A DNA stretch of 64,000 nt, taken from assembly GCF_023195925.1 (NCBI RefSeq), contig NZ_JALPRE010000007.1, positions 372,001-436,000 on the forward strand. Direction: 5' to 3'. The translations under genes and the position numbers were made by a program. The notes under the pieces were generated by a model. It was not told the origin of the DNA and made no database searches. It saw only the letters and a list, made by a program, of their open reading frames with translations. This document shows positions 1 to 9,240 of the stretch, one piece after another (position 1 is the first letter of the stretch; each line of letters begins with the position of its first letter). The stretch comes from Aquimarina acroporae (GTDB lineage: Bacteria; Bacteroidota; Bacteroidia; Flavobacteriales; Flavobacteriaceae).

Positions 1-1
1 A

Positions 2-577
2 AAAAACAGCAAAAAAATATATCTTACTTTTGATGATGGGCCAATACCTGATGTAACAGAATTTGTCTTGAAAGAACTTTCCAAATACAACGCCAAAGCT
101 ACATTCTTTTGCATTGGAGATAATATCAAAAGGCACCCTGCAATCTTTAATAAAATTCTATCGTATGAACATGCAATAGGAAACCATACCATGAATCATC
201 TTAAAGCATGGAAAAATGATTCTAAAACCTATATTGATAATGTACTAGCCTGTAGTAATGAGATAAAACACTTTATAGACCCAAAGAAAAAAGAAAAACT
301 TTTTAGACCTCCTTATGGACAAATAAGCTACCCTAAATTTAAGACGTTACAAAGCCTGGGATATAAAATTATAATGTGGGATATTTTATCTAAGGATTGG
401 GATCAAAAAACAAGTCCAGAAGAATGTTTTCAAAATGTAATTCAAAATGCGAAGCAGGGAAGCATTATAGTTTTTCATGACAGTATTAAAGCAGCCATTA
501 ACCTTAAATACGCATTACCAAAGGTCTTAGAATATTATACAGAAAGAGGATATACTTTTGAGAAAATTAACTTCTAA
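2..577 (+). CDS. NodB-type polysaccharide deacetylase, 5' end outside window
   Basis: Metal-dependent carbohydrate esterase (CE4/NodB fold) that removes acetyl groups from N-acetylated sugars, probably in peptidoglycan or an exported polysaccharide. The frame is open from the window edge, and the first motif TFDDGP is read at about bases 29-46, so the gene begins upstream. The remaining motifs are in order: GNHTMNH with the two metal-binding histidines, FRPPYGQ, WDILSKDWD, and a terminal IIVFHDS. The catalytic set therefore looks complete. The stop overlaps by four bases the end of the convergent thioredoxin-fold gene. Family assignment is firm; the substrate is not known. Whether a signal or membrane segment precedes the domain cannot be seen. 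Confidence 0.9.
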   Translation, partial: KNSKKIYLTFDDGPIPDVTEFVLKELSKYNAKATFFCIGDNIKRHPAIFNKILSYEHAIGNHTMNHLKAWKNDSKTYIDNVLACSNEIKHFIDPKKKEKLFRPPYGQISYPKFKTLQSLGYKIIMWDILSKDWDQKTSPEECFQNVIQNAKQGSIIVFHDSIKAAINLKYALPKVLEYYTERGYTFEKINF

Positions 578-870
578 ACATATTCTTTCATAAGCCCTAT
601 AAGCGTATTCGCATCTTGCTCACCACTTTGTCGCCAAACCATCTCACCTCCTTTGTAGATCATCAAAGTAGGCAATCCTTTAATTCTCAAAGCAGTAGCC
701 AATTCTTCGTTTTTATCAACATCGATCTTAATCACTTTACCCTTATCTCCAAGAGCAGCGGCAACATCTTTAAGAACAGGATGCATTGCTACAGATGGTT
801 CATTCCATTCTGTATAGAAGTCCAATAACACTGGAACTTCAATACCAATTATATCTCCAAACTTTGACAT
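574..870 (-). CDS. Thioredoxin-fold protein lacking the CxxC active site
   Basis: A 98-residue single-domain thioredoxin-like protein with no signal peptide, so probably cytoplasmic. The fold markers are present: LLDFYTEW before the active-site helix, KIDVDKNEEL, and the cis-proline loop GLPTLMIYK. Where thioredoxins have WCGPC this protein has WNEPS, so both redox cysteines are absent and there is no cysteine elsewhere in the protein. Disulfide reductase activity is therefore unlikely. A binding or chaperone-like role is possible but is inference. It ends inside the last codons of the convergent deacetylase gene and starts about 80 bases from the end of the metallophosphoesterase gene, on the same strand. 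Confidence 0.85.
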   Translation of the reverse strand: MSKFGDIIGIEVPVLLDFYTEWNEPSVAMHPVLKDVAAALGDKGKVIKIDVDKNEELATALRIKGLPTLMIYKGGEMVWRQSGEQDANTLIGLMKEYV

Positions 871-950
871 GTTTAAAAACTTTTATTGTTCTGGTTGTCT
901 TTATAACGCAACAACGTTTAAACAATTGTAAATATACTACTTTCTTAGAA

Positions 951-2204
951 TTAAGCTGGTCGTTTTCCTTTTCTCAATTCAATAACGGTAATTTCTGGCC
1001 AAATCCCAACTCTTCCTGGAAAAGCATGAAAACCAAACCCTCTATTTACATTCAGGTAACGTCCCATTTCCTGATACATTCCTGCCCATTGCTTATAGAC
1101 ATACTGCACAGGACTCCATCGTATAAACCCCGGGATTTCTATTCCAAACTGAAACCCATGCGTGTGCCCACTAAGTGTTAAGTGAAAATGATCCTCATGT
1201 TTTTTTACCTCGTGTTCCCAATGCGACGGGTCATGACTTAGCAATATTTTAAAATCGTCTTTTGATACTTTTTCTGAAGCTTTAGACAGATCTCCTGCTT
1301 TTTTAAAATTATGCCCCCAGTTCTCGACTCCCACCACTGCAATTCGTTCCCCTTCTTTTTCTATAAAGGCACTATCGTTGAGTAATAAATTGAAATCAAT
1401 TTTATGGTGAATATCCTTTATAGCCTCAAAATTGGCTTCTTTTTCTTCTTCGGTATCCCAAGTTACATATTCACCATAATCATGATTCCCTAAGACCGAA
1501 TATTTACCATACTTTGGTGTTTTTATCTTTTTAAAGACATCTATCCAATCATCCATCTCCTTAGCCATAGTATTCACAATATCTCCCGTAAAAAGCAAAA
1601 GATCAGTTTTCTGATCATTTATTAAATCTACGGCATATTCGATCTTTTCACGATCATCAAAGCTTCCAGAATGAATATCTGAAATTTGGGTAACCCTAAG
1701 GCCATCAAAAGCTCCAGGAAGATCTTCAAAATGCAATACATGATGAAGAACCTTGAAATTGTATTTCCCTCTAAAAATACCATGCAACAAACCTACAAAA
1801 GGAATTGCAGCAACTCCCAAAGCGATTTGACTTACAAACTTTCTTCTTCCAGGCAAATATTGAGTAGCATTGCCTTCAAAAAAAGTATTAGTAAGATAAT
1901 TATACCCTGCAATACAAAGTCGAATGATATCTTCCCCAAACATAAAAACCACCAAAACCGTTTTTGTAGCCAAAGTGATCATCAAAAAAGCACTAGCACG
2001 TAAAGTATACTTAGTAGGTCCAACACTACGATCGTAATTTGCAAAGGTGTAGATAATATAACTTAAAATTAATACAGAGAGTACGATATACCCTATCTGT
2101 AAAATTTGATTTTTTGTAATGGTACGTATAGCCTGAAAGGCATAAACCTCTAATAAGAGGTATAAAAAAACAGGAATTAACCAGCGCATAATTTTCAATT
2201 TCAA
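951..2204 (-). CDS. Membrane-anchored calcineurin-like metallophosphoesterase (YkuE/YaeI type)
   Basis: 417 residues. The first about 140 residues hold several hydrophobic segments (for example around LIPVFLYLLLEVYAF, ILQIGYIVLSVLILSYIIY and FLMITLATKTVLVVFMFG), followed by a catalytic domain. The metal-binding motifs are in order: VTQISDIHSG, LLLFTGDIVN, VLGNHDYG, LLLSHDP and LSGHTHGFQFG. This is the arrangement of the YkuE/YaeI branch of binuclear metallophosphoesterases, whose characterised members act on phospholipid-like substrates. Activity on a membrane lipid fits the anchor but is inference. It lies upstream of the thioredoxin-fold gene on the same strand, about 80 bases apart, so the two may be cotranscribed. 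Confidence 0.88.
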   Translation of the reverse strand: MKLKIMRWLIPVFLYLLLEVYAFQAIRTITKNQILQIGYIVLSVLILSYIIYTFANYDRSVGPTKYTLRASAFLMITLATKTVLVVFMFGEDIIRLCIAGYNYLTNTFFEGNATQYLPGRRKFVSQIALGVAAIPFVGLLHGIFRGKYNFKVLHHVLHFEDLPGAFDGLRVTQISDIHSGSFDDREKIEYAVDLINDQKTDLLLFTGDIVNTMAKEMDDWIDVFKKIKTPKYGKYSVLGNHDYGEYVTWDTEEEKEANFEAIKDIHHKIDFNLLLNDSAFIEKEGERIAVVGVENWGHNFKKAGDLSKASEKVSKDDFKILLSHDPSHWEHEVKKHEDHFHLTLSGHTHGFQFGIEIPGFIRWSPVQYVYKQWAGMYQEMGRYLNVNRGFGFHAFPGRVGIWPEITVIELRKGKRPA

Positions 2205-2475
2205 TAACTAAGCAAAGCTATCTCTACTTTTTTATTTGCTATCATTTTTAAGTAAAAATTAACGCAATACAATTTTATTCTTATAAAACCGTTAATAGAT
2301 TTGGAAGATAAATTCATAAATCTTAATATTTTCTTTCGGAAGTAAAATTTTTATTTGTAACTTCGAAAAAATATTTCCTACTGGGGCTAATTAACTAAAA
2401 GTATATTCTATATAGAAAAAAATTACTATCGTATTTATAGCAGTTGATACATTGTTATCAATTTTATTTTGGGGC

Positions 2476-2504
2476 GAAATGCCGTCAGATTTTGACGGCA
2501 TTTC
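2476..2504 (+). terminator. Perfect 12-bp hairpin followed by T-rich DNA, with no gene before it
   Basis: In the 370-base gap before polA, a 12-base arm (2476-2487, GAAATGCCGTCA) pairs perfectly with 2493-2504 across a 5-base loop and is followed by TTATTTGTATTT. This is the form of a plus-strand intrinsic terminator. No plus-strand gene precedes it: the nearest upstream gene, at 951-2204, reads the other way. It could end a small non-coding RNA starting near a TAGATTTG element at about 2296, or be a polA leader element. The rest of the gap is AT-rich and shows no reading frame. Confidence 0.6.
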
Positions 2505-2574
2505 TTATTTGTATTTATTTCGATTTTGATTAATCTTCTTTTTATATTGCGTTTCTAAAATTTAACTCATAATC

Positions 2575-5397
2575 ATGTCACAAAAACGTCTTTTCCTTCT
2601 CGATGCTTATGCCCTTATCTTTAGAGGTTATTATGCACTCATAAAAAACCCTAGAATTAATTCAAAAGGGCAGGATACGTCAGCTATTATGGGTTTTGTA
2701 AACTCATTATTTGATGTTATAAAAAGAGAAAAGCCCGATCATTTGGCGGTGGCATTTGACAAAGAAGGAAGCAAAGACCGTTTAGAGATATTTCCAGAAT
2801 ACAAAGCCAATCGTGATGAAACACCCGAAGCAATTCGAATAGCGGTTCCTTATATTCAAAATATCCTGAAAGCAATGCACATCCCAATCATAGAACAAGC
2901 TGGAGTAGAAGCTGATGATTTGATTGGTACTATTGCAAAGCAAGCCGAAAAAGAAGGATTTCAAACCTACATGGTAACTCCCGATAAAGATTATGCACAA
3001 TTGGTTTCTGAAAACATATTTATGTATCGTCCTGCCAGAATGGGAAATGGGATTGAAATTTGGGGAATACCAGAAGTACAGAAAAAGTTCGAAGTAGAAC
3101 GGCCAGAGCAGGTAATAGACTATCTGGGAATGATGGGAGATGCTGTCGATAATATCCCTGGTCTGCCTGGTGTTGGTGATAAAACTGCCAAAAAATTTAT
3201 TGCCGCCTACGGATCTATGGAAGGACTCCTTGCAAATACCGATCAATTAAAAGGTAAAATGAAAGAAAAGGTAGAAGCCAATGCAGAGCTTGGGCTTCTT
3301 TCTAAAAAATTGGCGACCATTATTCTCGATTGTGATGTTCAATTTAGTGCTGATGATTATGAACTTTCCGAGCCCGATGCTCAAAAAGTACAGGAGATAT
3401 TTGAAGAATTAGAATTTAGAAGACTTAAAGATCAATTTATAAAAATATTTTCTGGAGAAGAAACTGCTTCTCAGCAAGCTACTAAACTCACTACGAAAAA
3501 AGCCAGCAAACAAGCTGGAGCAGGTCAATTTTCATTATTCGGAGATAGTGGAGAGTCGGGAGAAATAACTTCTTACTCAAATAGAAAAACAATTGCCAAT
3601 ACCGAACATTTCTATCAAAACATACAACCTGGTATGGCAATGAAGCTCTTTCTTCAGAACTTATTGAAACAAGAAAATGTTTGCTTCGATACTGAAACTA
3701 CGGGATTAGACTCTCTTACAGCAGAGCTTGTGGGTATTGCATTTTCCTGGGAAGCCACCAAAGGGTTTTACATCCCTTTTCCCGAAGATCGAAATGAGGC
3801 CCAAAGCCTTATAGAAGGGTTACGCCCATTTTTTGAAGCAGAACATATCACAAAGATTGGTCAAAATTTAAAATACGACATAAAAGTTCTCGCCAAGTAC
3901 AATATTGATGTAAAAGGTAAACTATTTGACACCATGCTTGCGCATTATCTCATCAATCCAGATATGCGTCATAATATGGATGTGCTTTCAGAAACATATC
4001 TTAATTATACACCTGTTTCTATAACAGAACTCATTGGTAAGAAAGGAAAAAATCAATTGTCATTTAGACAGGTTCCAGTAGACCAACAAACCGAATATGC
4101 CGTTGAAGATGCTGATATTACGTTGCAGCTTAAAGAACATTTTGAACCAGAACTAAGCGAGGCAAAAACAGTTTCTCTATTTGAAGATATTGAGATTCCT
4201 TTATTGAGAGTATTGGCAGATATGGAAATCGAAGGTATCAATCTGGATCAGGACTTCTTAAAATCACTTTCAGATGAATTAGATCAGGATATCAAAAACC
4301 TAGAAAACAAAATTTATACTGAAGCTGGAGAAGAGTTTAATATTGCCTCACCAAAGCAATTGGGAGTGATACTCTTTGAGAAAATGAAATTGGTAGACAA
4401 ACCTAAAAAGACAAAAACGGGTCAATACTCCACTGCTGAAGATGTACTTTCCTATTTAGCCAAGGATCACGAAATTATTCAGAATATTTTAGATTTCAGA
4501 GGGCTTTCTAAGCTTAAAAGCACTTATGTAGATGCTTTACCAAATCAGGTAAACATCACTACTGGCCGTGTTCATACCGATTACATGCAAACAGTTGCAG
4601 CGACCGGAAGACTGAGCTCGAACAACCCTAACTTGCAAAATATCCCGATTCGAACCGAAAGAGGAAGACAGGTGAGAAAAGCTTTTATCCCAAGAAACGA
4701 TGAGTACACATTACTTGCAGCAGATTACTCTCAAATAGAACTTAGAATTATAGCAGCACTAAGTAAAGAGGAAACCATGATCGAAGCTTTTAAAAACGGA
4801 GAAGACATTCATGCCTCTACCGCTGCTAGGGTTTTTAATGTTTCAATTGACGATGTAAGTAGAGAACAGCGAAGCAATGCAAAAACGGTAAACTTTGGTA
4901 TTATCTATGGCGTATCGGCTTTTGGACTTAGCAACCAAACCAGTTTGTCGCGAGGAGAAGCCAAAGAGCTCATAGACACCTATTATAAGACCTATCCTAA
5001 ACTAAGAAACTACATGAGTGATCAAGTAGATTTTGCCCGAGAAAATGGATATGTACAAACGGTTTTAGGTAGAAGAAGATACTTAAAAGATATTAATTCA
5101 GGAAACGCTGTGGTTCGAGGTGCTGCAGAACGAAATGCCGTGAATGCACCTATTCAAGGAAGTGCAGCAGATATTATTAAAATTGCCATGATCAATATTC
5201 ATAAAAAATTAAAAGAAGGCAATTACAAAACCAAGATGTTACTTCAAGTACATGATGAATTGGTTTTTGATGTCTTTAAACCTGAACTCGAAGACATCAA
5301 AAACCTAATTAAAACTGAAATGGAAAATGCTTACAAACTAGAGGTCCCCTTAGATGTTGAACTTGGACTAGGTGACAATTGGCTTGAAGCGCATTAA
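2575..5397 (+). CDS. polA: DNA polymerase I
   Basis: 940 residues, usual length for a complete enzyme used in replication (primer removal, gap filling) and repair. The N-terminal about 290 residues are the 5'-3' flap exonuclease domain (LFLLDAYALIFRGYYAL, AVAFDKEGSKDR, DNIPGLPGVGDKTA). The middle holds a 3'-5' proofreading exonuclease whose acidic residues are present (FDTETTGLD, KIGQNLKYDIK, YAVEDADITLQL), so proofreading is probably active. The C-terminal polymerase domain shows ATGRLSSNNPNLQNIPIR, LLAADYSQIELRI, the O-helix TVNFGIIYGVSAFGL, and LQVHDELVFDV. The gene stands alone on its strand; the next gene converges 29 bases downstream. Confidence 0.98.
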   Translation: MSQKRLFLLDAYALIFRGYYALIKNPRINSKGQDTSAIMGFVNSLFDVIKREKPDHLAVAFDKEGSKDRLEIFPEYKANRDETPEAIRIAVPYIQNILKAMHIPIIEQAGVEADDLIGTIAKQAEKEGFQTYMVTPDKDYAQLVSENIFMYRPARMGNGIEIWGIPEVQKKFEVERPEQVIDYLGMMGDAVDNIPGLPGVGDKTAKKFIAAYGSMEGLLANTDQLKGKMKEKVEANAELGLLSKKLATIILDCDVQFSADDYELSEPDAQKVQEIFEELEFRRLKDQFIKIFSGEETASQQATKLTTKKASKQAGAGQFSLFGDSGESGEITSYSNRKTIANTEHFYQNIQPGMAMKLFLQNLLKQENVCFDTETTGLDSLTAELVGIAFSWEATKGFYIPFPEDRNEAQSLIEGLRPFFEAEHITKIGQNLKYDIKVLAKYNIDVKGKLFDTMLAHYLINPDMRHNMDVLSETYLNYTPVSITELIGKKGKNQLSFRQVPVDQQTEYAVEDADITLQLKEHFEPELSEAKTVSLFEDIEIPLLRVLADMEIEGINLDQDFLKSLSDELDQDIKNLENKIYTEAGEEFNIASPKQLGVILFEKMKLVDKPKKTKTGQYSTAEDVLSYLAKDHEIIQNILDFRGLSKLKSTYVDALPNQVNITTGRVHTDYMQTVAATGRLSSNNPNLQNIPIRTERGRQVRKAFIPRNDEYTLLAADYSQIELRIIAALSKEETMIEAFKNGEDIHASTAARVFNVSIDDVSREQRSNAKTVNFGIIYGVSAFGLSNQTSLSRGEAKELIDTYYKTYPKLRNYMSDQVDFARENGYVQTVLGRRRYLKDINSGNAVVRGAAERNAVNAPIQGSAADIIKIAMINIHKKLKEGNYKTKMLLQVHDELVFDVFKPELEDIKNLIKTEMENAYKLEVPLDVELGLGDNWLEAH

Positions 5398-5426
5398 AGA
5401 ATGTCTAAATAAAAAACGCACCTCCT

Positions 5427-6221
5427 TTATTTACCATAGAAGACATTCTCATCTGGATAATCATTAAAATCCATGAGTCTTCCGTTGGTCTCTGGTCGAA
5501 TCACCATACGCGGCTCTATGTTAAGTGCAATTGTACTTTCAGCCAACTGAATATAAGGGTAACCATTTTCGCTTGGTAATGTTTCTACATATTTTAATGA
5601 ACACTGGGCTCCATCGGATATAGATGCGTCACCAGACACTCCAGTGATCATGTAGTTTATACTGTATGAAACTCCGTTAAATGTCTCGAAAGATTCTGCT
5701 GAAAAATCTTTACGTATAACCAATTTGGTTCTTTCTGTTCTATCGTGAGGACCATAACTATTAAGTTGTTCATTATAACCAACAAAACTCCATTCTCCTA
5801 AAAATGCCTTGGTATTCGTGACCAGAAATACTGTGATAGGTATTCCCGAAAATTCGTTACTTTCATAACTAACCGATTCTAGTGGGTCACTCGAAAAAGC
5901 GCCAGAAGAAGGAGACCAATTACTTATTACATTATCATCGGTGTAAATATCTACATAGTATAATACGCCACTTTCGATCCCTTCATTTAACTCAATCGTT
6001 CCTTCAGAATTAAGTTTTCCTTCGTAAACAGGATTTACTTCATTTACATAGTTATCTTTTGAACTGTAGATATCAATATTTATATCGCTCAAGGAATAAT
6101 TTGCAGTTACCGCTACTGGAATTTCAGGCACCTGAATCCATAATCGTGGAGATGGCGCAGAATCTGAATCACACCCACTTAATAAAACCACAAAAAACAA
6201 TAATCCAATTACTTTTTTCAT
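5427..6221 (-). CDS. Predicted lipoprotein of unknown function
   Basis: 264 residues with a lipoprotein signal (KKVIGLLFFVVLLSGC, cysteine at about residue 17) followed by an acidic DSDSAPSP stretch, as is common in Bacteroidota outer-leaflet lipoproteins. The first half looks beta-rich (YSLSDINIDIYSSKDNY), and around residue 140 FLGEWSFVGYNEQ resembles the start of a lipocalin-like domain. The remainder is again strand-rich. No catalytic motif was recognised. It ends 29 bases from the polA stop and is followed upstream on the same strand by another lipoprotein gene about 70 bases away. A surface or periplasmic location is supported by the signal; function is unknown. Confidence 0.75.
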   Translation of the reverse strand: MKKVIGLLFFVVLLSGCDSDSAPSPRLWIQVPEIPVAVTANYSLSDINIDIYSSKDNYVNEVNPVYEGKLNSEGTIELNEGIESGVLYYVDIYTDDNVISNWSPSSGAFSSDPLESVSYESNEFSGIPITVFLVTNTKAFLGEWSFVGYNEQLNSYGPHDRTERTKLVIRKDFSAESFETFNGVSYSINYMITGVSGDASISDGAQCSLKYVETLPSENGYPYIQLAESTIALNIEPRMVIRPETNGRLMDFNDYPDENVFYGK

Positions 6222-6293
6222 TTTTCCCTAATTTTAATTTTTCGCGAATTTAACAAAATTATAACAATTTCAAATTCACGTGATTTTCAAATT

Positions 6294-7151
6294 TTAATTC
6301 AGAACATCCTTTAATTCAACCGCTTCCCATAGAGGATTATAAGCAATTAAATTTTCGAAAACAGCAATATGGCTTGCCCCCATTATGACCATTATTCGCT
6401 CATCTTCTGGTGTTGTATATTTTTGCATAATGCTATAGCAATAAATATTACGTTTTACCCATTCTGAACCTAAAAAAGCACCTACGTGATTATTAATGTC
6501 TCCGGCTTGGGTAGCCTGATTTATATACCATCCCAAATCATCTTTTCTACGTTCTTCATCATTTAAAAAAAGTAAAATATCCTTGAGCGATGTCTTACTA
6601 TGTACCATTTCGTTATACTCCTTTTCATATGCTTTAATTTCATTTTCAAATTCGGTAATTAAAGATTCCTGATGAGCTGCTTTCATAACCCTCATTAAAC
6701 TATCATAAGGAAATGATGTTTCTCTATAGTCTATACCATAAACCCTATCGTGATTTAAGTTTTTGGCAACCTTAAATCCTAATTGAACAATCTCATTTCT
6801 GCTTTTCTTACCCCAATCTGAAGTTTTATATAAATGATAAACCGAATCTAATTTTGGCTGATAAGACACAGGTCTTTCTACAAATACTTTAGTTGGATTA
6901 AATTTTTTGATCTTCTCAACTATCTCATCAAGCTCTGCTTGGTACTTTTTAGACAATATATCGATCTCATTGGTCTGAGCAACATCTAGACCTCCTGTTT
7001 GATAATTATTCCAGTGCGATGTACCCACCAATAACACCTTTGCTCCAAGAGAGCTATTGTTACTTTTTGCATGTTGTTCTTTGGTTTCTTTTGAAATTTG
7101 AGCGTTACATGACATGATTATAAAGACCAGAAGTAATAATAGATTTTTCAT
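6294..7151 (-). CDS. DUF5694-like lipoprotein, possible TraB-related fold
   Basis: 285 residues. The N-terminus KNLLLLLVFIIMSCNAQ is a lipoprotein signal. The mature part begins with KVLLVGTSHWNN and continues with FNPTKVFVERPVS, VYGIDYRE and, near the end, IMVIMGASHIAVFENL. A conserved GTSHW opening, a VFVERP strand and a closing GASH are features I associate with the DUF5694 group, distantly similar to TraB/Tiki-type proteins in which such histidine and glutamate motifs bind metal. A metalloprotease role would be speculative. The gene has its own AT-rich upstream region shared with the divergent kinase gene at 7359. Confidence 0.7.
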   Translation of the reverse strand: MKNLLLLLVFIIMSCNAQISKETKEQHAKSNNSSLGAKVLLVGTSHWNNYQTGGLDVAQTNEIDILSKKYQAELDEIVEKIKKFNPTKVFVERPVSYQPKLDSVYHLYKTSDWGKKSRNEIVQLGFKVAKNLNHDRVYGIDYRETSFPYDSLMRVMKAAHQESLITEFENEIKAYEKEYNEMVHSKTSLKDILLFLNDEERRKDDLGWYINQATQAGDINNHVGAFLGSEWVKRNIYCYSIMQKYTTPEDERIMVIMGASHIAVFENLIAYNPLWEAVELKDVLN

Positions 7152-7358
7152 TGTAATTGTTTAAGTTTTCCTGAGTCCAAATATACCTCGTATCATAAGC
7201 TTAAATCAATATATTACAGCAACCTAAATAACAACTACACAAACCATCAATTATAACTAATGAATATTTTTGTTGTGTGAATTCTAAGGTTGGTCCTAGA
7301 AAAAACCTTGTTCATTTAAAAGCGTCTAAAGATTTTGTTAAAAAGATAACTTTGTAGT

Positions 7359-8372
7359 ATGCATATAAAGAAAGAATGGAAATATCATTTAATTCTTGCC
7401 GTTATCCTGGTAGGATTAGATTTTTTTGAAATATTGGGCAACAAAAGAGAGCTTGACCACCTAAAAAATCTGGATTCAATATACCTATGGCTTAAGTCTA
7501 CCTTTAATTTATCATGCATAACGATATACTTTATTAATTTTAAAGTTGTATGTCCCAGATTTCTTAAAAAAAACAATTTGTTATGGTTTTTTATTTCTTC
7601 ACTAGGCCTAATCTTCCTTTTTGCTGCTATTCGGTTTATCCTTGAAGAAATAATTGTCTTTGAAATTACTGGTGTGCACAACTATTATGATGAAACGAGA
7701 AGGTTTTGGTATTACATTATTGACAATTCTTACTTTGCCTTACCTCCTATTTTGTATAGCACCATGGTATATCTGGTTTTAAAACTTATAGAGGATAAAG
7801 ACCTAAATAAAGCAGAACTCGATTTATTAAAATCACAAATAAGTCCCCATTTTTTATTTAATACTTTGAATGCTTTTTATGTAGAACTTATCGATGATAA
7901 ACCAAAAACCGCCAAAGACCTACACAAGCTATCAGAATTGTTACGTTATGTGACCTATGATTCAAAACAGGATTTCGTTCCATTGCAAAATGAAATAGGT
8001 TTTTTAAACGATTATATTCATTTCTTTAACAAGCGATTCGAAGAAGAATTGGCATTGGATTTTTCGACAAAAGGGAACATTGAGCATCAACAAGTTCCTT
8101 CATTGATTCTAATACACTTTGTAGAAAATTTATTTAAACACGGGGTTGTAAATGACAAGAAAAACCCTGCCAAAATCAGCATTACTATAACCACAGACAA
8201 ATTGATATTAGAAACCAGCAATAGGATTTTATCGTCTGAAAAGTACATGGACTCGGGTATAGGAACTGAAAATGTAAAAAGAAGATTAACTGCTATTTTC
8301 AACACCAACTATAATTTGGAATATAAAACTGAAGGAAATAGCTTTTATACTTATCTAAAAATTCCAACATGA
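7359..8372 (+). CDS. LytS-like membrane sensor histidine kinase
   Basis: 337 residues. The N-terminal half has about four membrane segments (YHLILAVILVGLDFFEILG, LSCITIYFINF, LWFFISSLGLIFLFAAI, YFALPPILYSTMVYLVL). The His_kinase (PF06580-type) motif follows, LLKSQISPHFLFNTLNAF, with the phosphorylated histidine in PHFLFN, then an ATP-binding part (IHFVENLFKHGV, GIGTENVKRRL). There is no periplasmic sensor domain of any size, so the stimulus is probably sensed in or at the membrane. The stop overlaps the start of the LytTR regulator gene (ATGA), which makes the two a translationally coupled pair. A TAACTTTG element at 7347-7354, just before the ATG, fits a -7 box. The signal is unknown. Confidence 0.9.
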   Translation: MHIKKEWKYHLILAVILVGLDFFEILGNKRELDHLKNLDSIYLWLKSTFNLSCITIYFINFKVVCPRFLKKNNLLWFFISSLGLIFLFAAIRFILEEIIVFEITGVHNYYDETRRFWYYIIDNSYFALPPILYSTMVYLVLKLIEDKDLNKAELDLLKSQISPHFLFNTLNAFYVELIDDKPKTAKDLHKLSELLRYVTYDSKQDFVPLQNEIGFLNDYIHFFNKRFEEELALDFSTKGNIEHQQVPSLILIHFVENLFKHGVVNDKKNPAKISITITTDKLILETSNRILSSEKYMDSGIGTENVKRRLTAIFNTNYNLEYKTEGNSFYTYLKIPT

Positions 8373-9079
8373 ATAAATTAATTAGATGTGTTATTGTAGA
8401 CGATGAACCGCCCGCAATACGACTGTTAAAAAAATATATTGAAAAAGTATCATTTCTGGAATTGGTAGCAACTATTACTAATCCTCTTGAAGCTTTACAA
8501 ATTCTTGAGAAAGAAGATATTGACTTGGTTTTTTTAGATATTCAAATGCCAAATTTAACTGGAATTCAACTCTCTAAAATAATCAAAGATCATATTCAGG
8601 TTATCTTTACCACCGCATATCCCCAGTTTGCATTAGAAAGCTATGATCTTAATGCAACAGATTACTTGCTCAAGCCCTTTGAATTTGAAAGATTTTATAA
8701 AGCTGTAAAAAAAGTGGTAAATAATACCAATACCAAAGAAACAGCAAGTATTGCAAACGATTTTGTTTTTGTCAAAACTGATGGTAAAAACAATTTTGAA
8801 AGAGTCAAAATTGAAGAAATCTTATACATAGAGGGGTTGAAGAATTACGTTGCCTTACACTGTATAGGCTCACAAATAATTACCTATAATACCTTAAAAA
8901 GTATTAAAGAAAATTTACCCGATACTGATTTTGTTCAAATCCATAAATCATATGTCGTTTCGCTACATCATATAGAAAAGACCACATCTACAACCATACT
9001 AATCAATAACAAAGAATTACCCGTTGGAGATACCTACAGAACCAATTTATTCAAGGTTCTAAATAATTATAAACTATAA
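8369..9079 (+). CDS. LytTR-family response regulator
   Basis: 236 residues. The receiver domain (about residues 1-120) has the acidic pair IVDDEPPA, the phospho-acceptor Asp57 in LVFLDIQMP, the threonine in IFTTAYP and the lysine in LLKPF. The C-terminal LytTR DNA-binding domain runs from about residue 135 to the end (IEEILYIEGLKNYVALH, VQIHKSYVVSL, LPVGDTYR). It partners the kinase encoded immediately upstream, with a four-base overlap. Such regulators usually bind imperfect direct repeats; none was identified here. The secreted leucine-rich-repeat gene begins about 160 bases further on and has its own promoter-like sequence, so it may or may not be a target. Confidence 0.92.
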   Translation: MNKLIRCVIVDDEPPAIRLLKKYIEKVSFLELVATITNPLEALQILEKEDIDLVFLDIQMPNLTGIQLSKIIKDHIQVIFTTAYPQFALESYDLNATDYLLKPFEFERFYKAVKKVVNNTNTKETASIANDFVFVKTDGKNNFERVKIEEILYIEGLKNYVALHCIGSQIITYNTLKSIKENLPDTDFVQIHKSYVVSLHHIEKTTSTTILINNKELPVGDTYRTNLFKVLNNYKL

Positions 9080-9168
9080 TCATTATTAACCTAAAACTTG
9101 ATCTATGAAAAAAAATTAATCTTTTACTATTGAACCCGAATTACTAAAACCTAAGAATATCTTAATTT

Positions 9169-9199
9169 TTTGTTAATTATTCATTTTTAGTTATATTCG
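9169..9199 (+). promoter_or_regulatory. Bacteroidota-type promoter for the leucine-rich-repeat gene
   Basis: TTTG at 9169-9172 is followed after exactly 19 bases by TATATTCG at 9192-9199, one mismatch from the TAnnTTTG -7 consensus of Bacteroidota. The start codon of the next gene is at 9241, giving a leader of about 35 bases. Confidence 0.55.
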
Positions 9200-9240
9200 C
9201 ACACTGCCTAAATTTATTCATAACTTACATTACTTATAGA

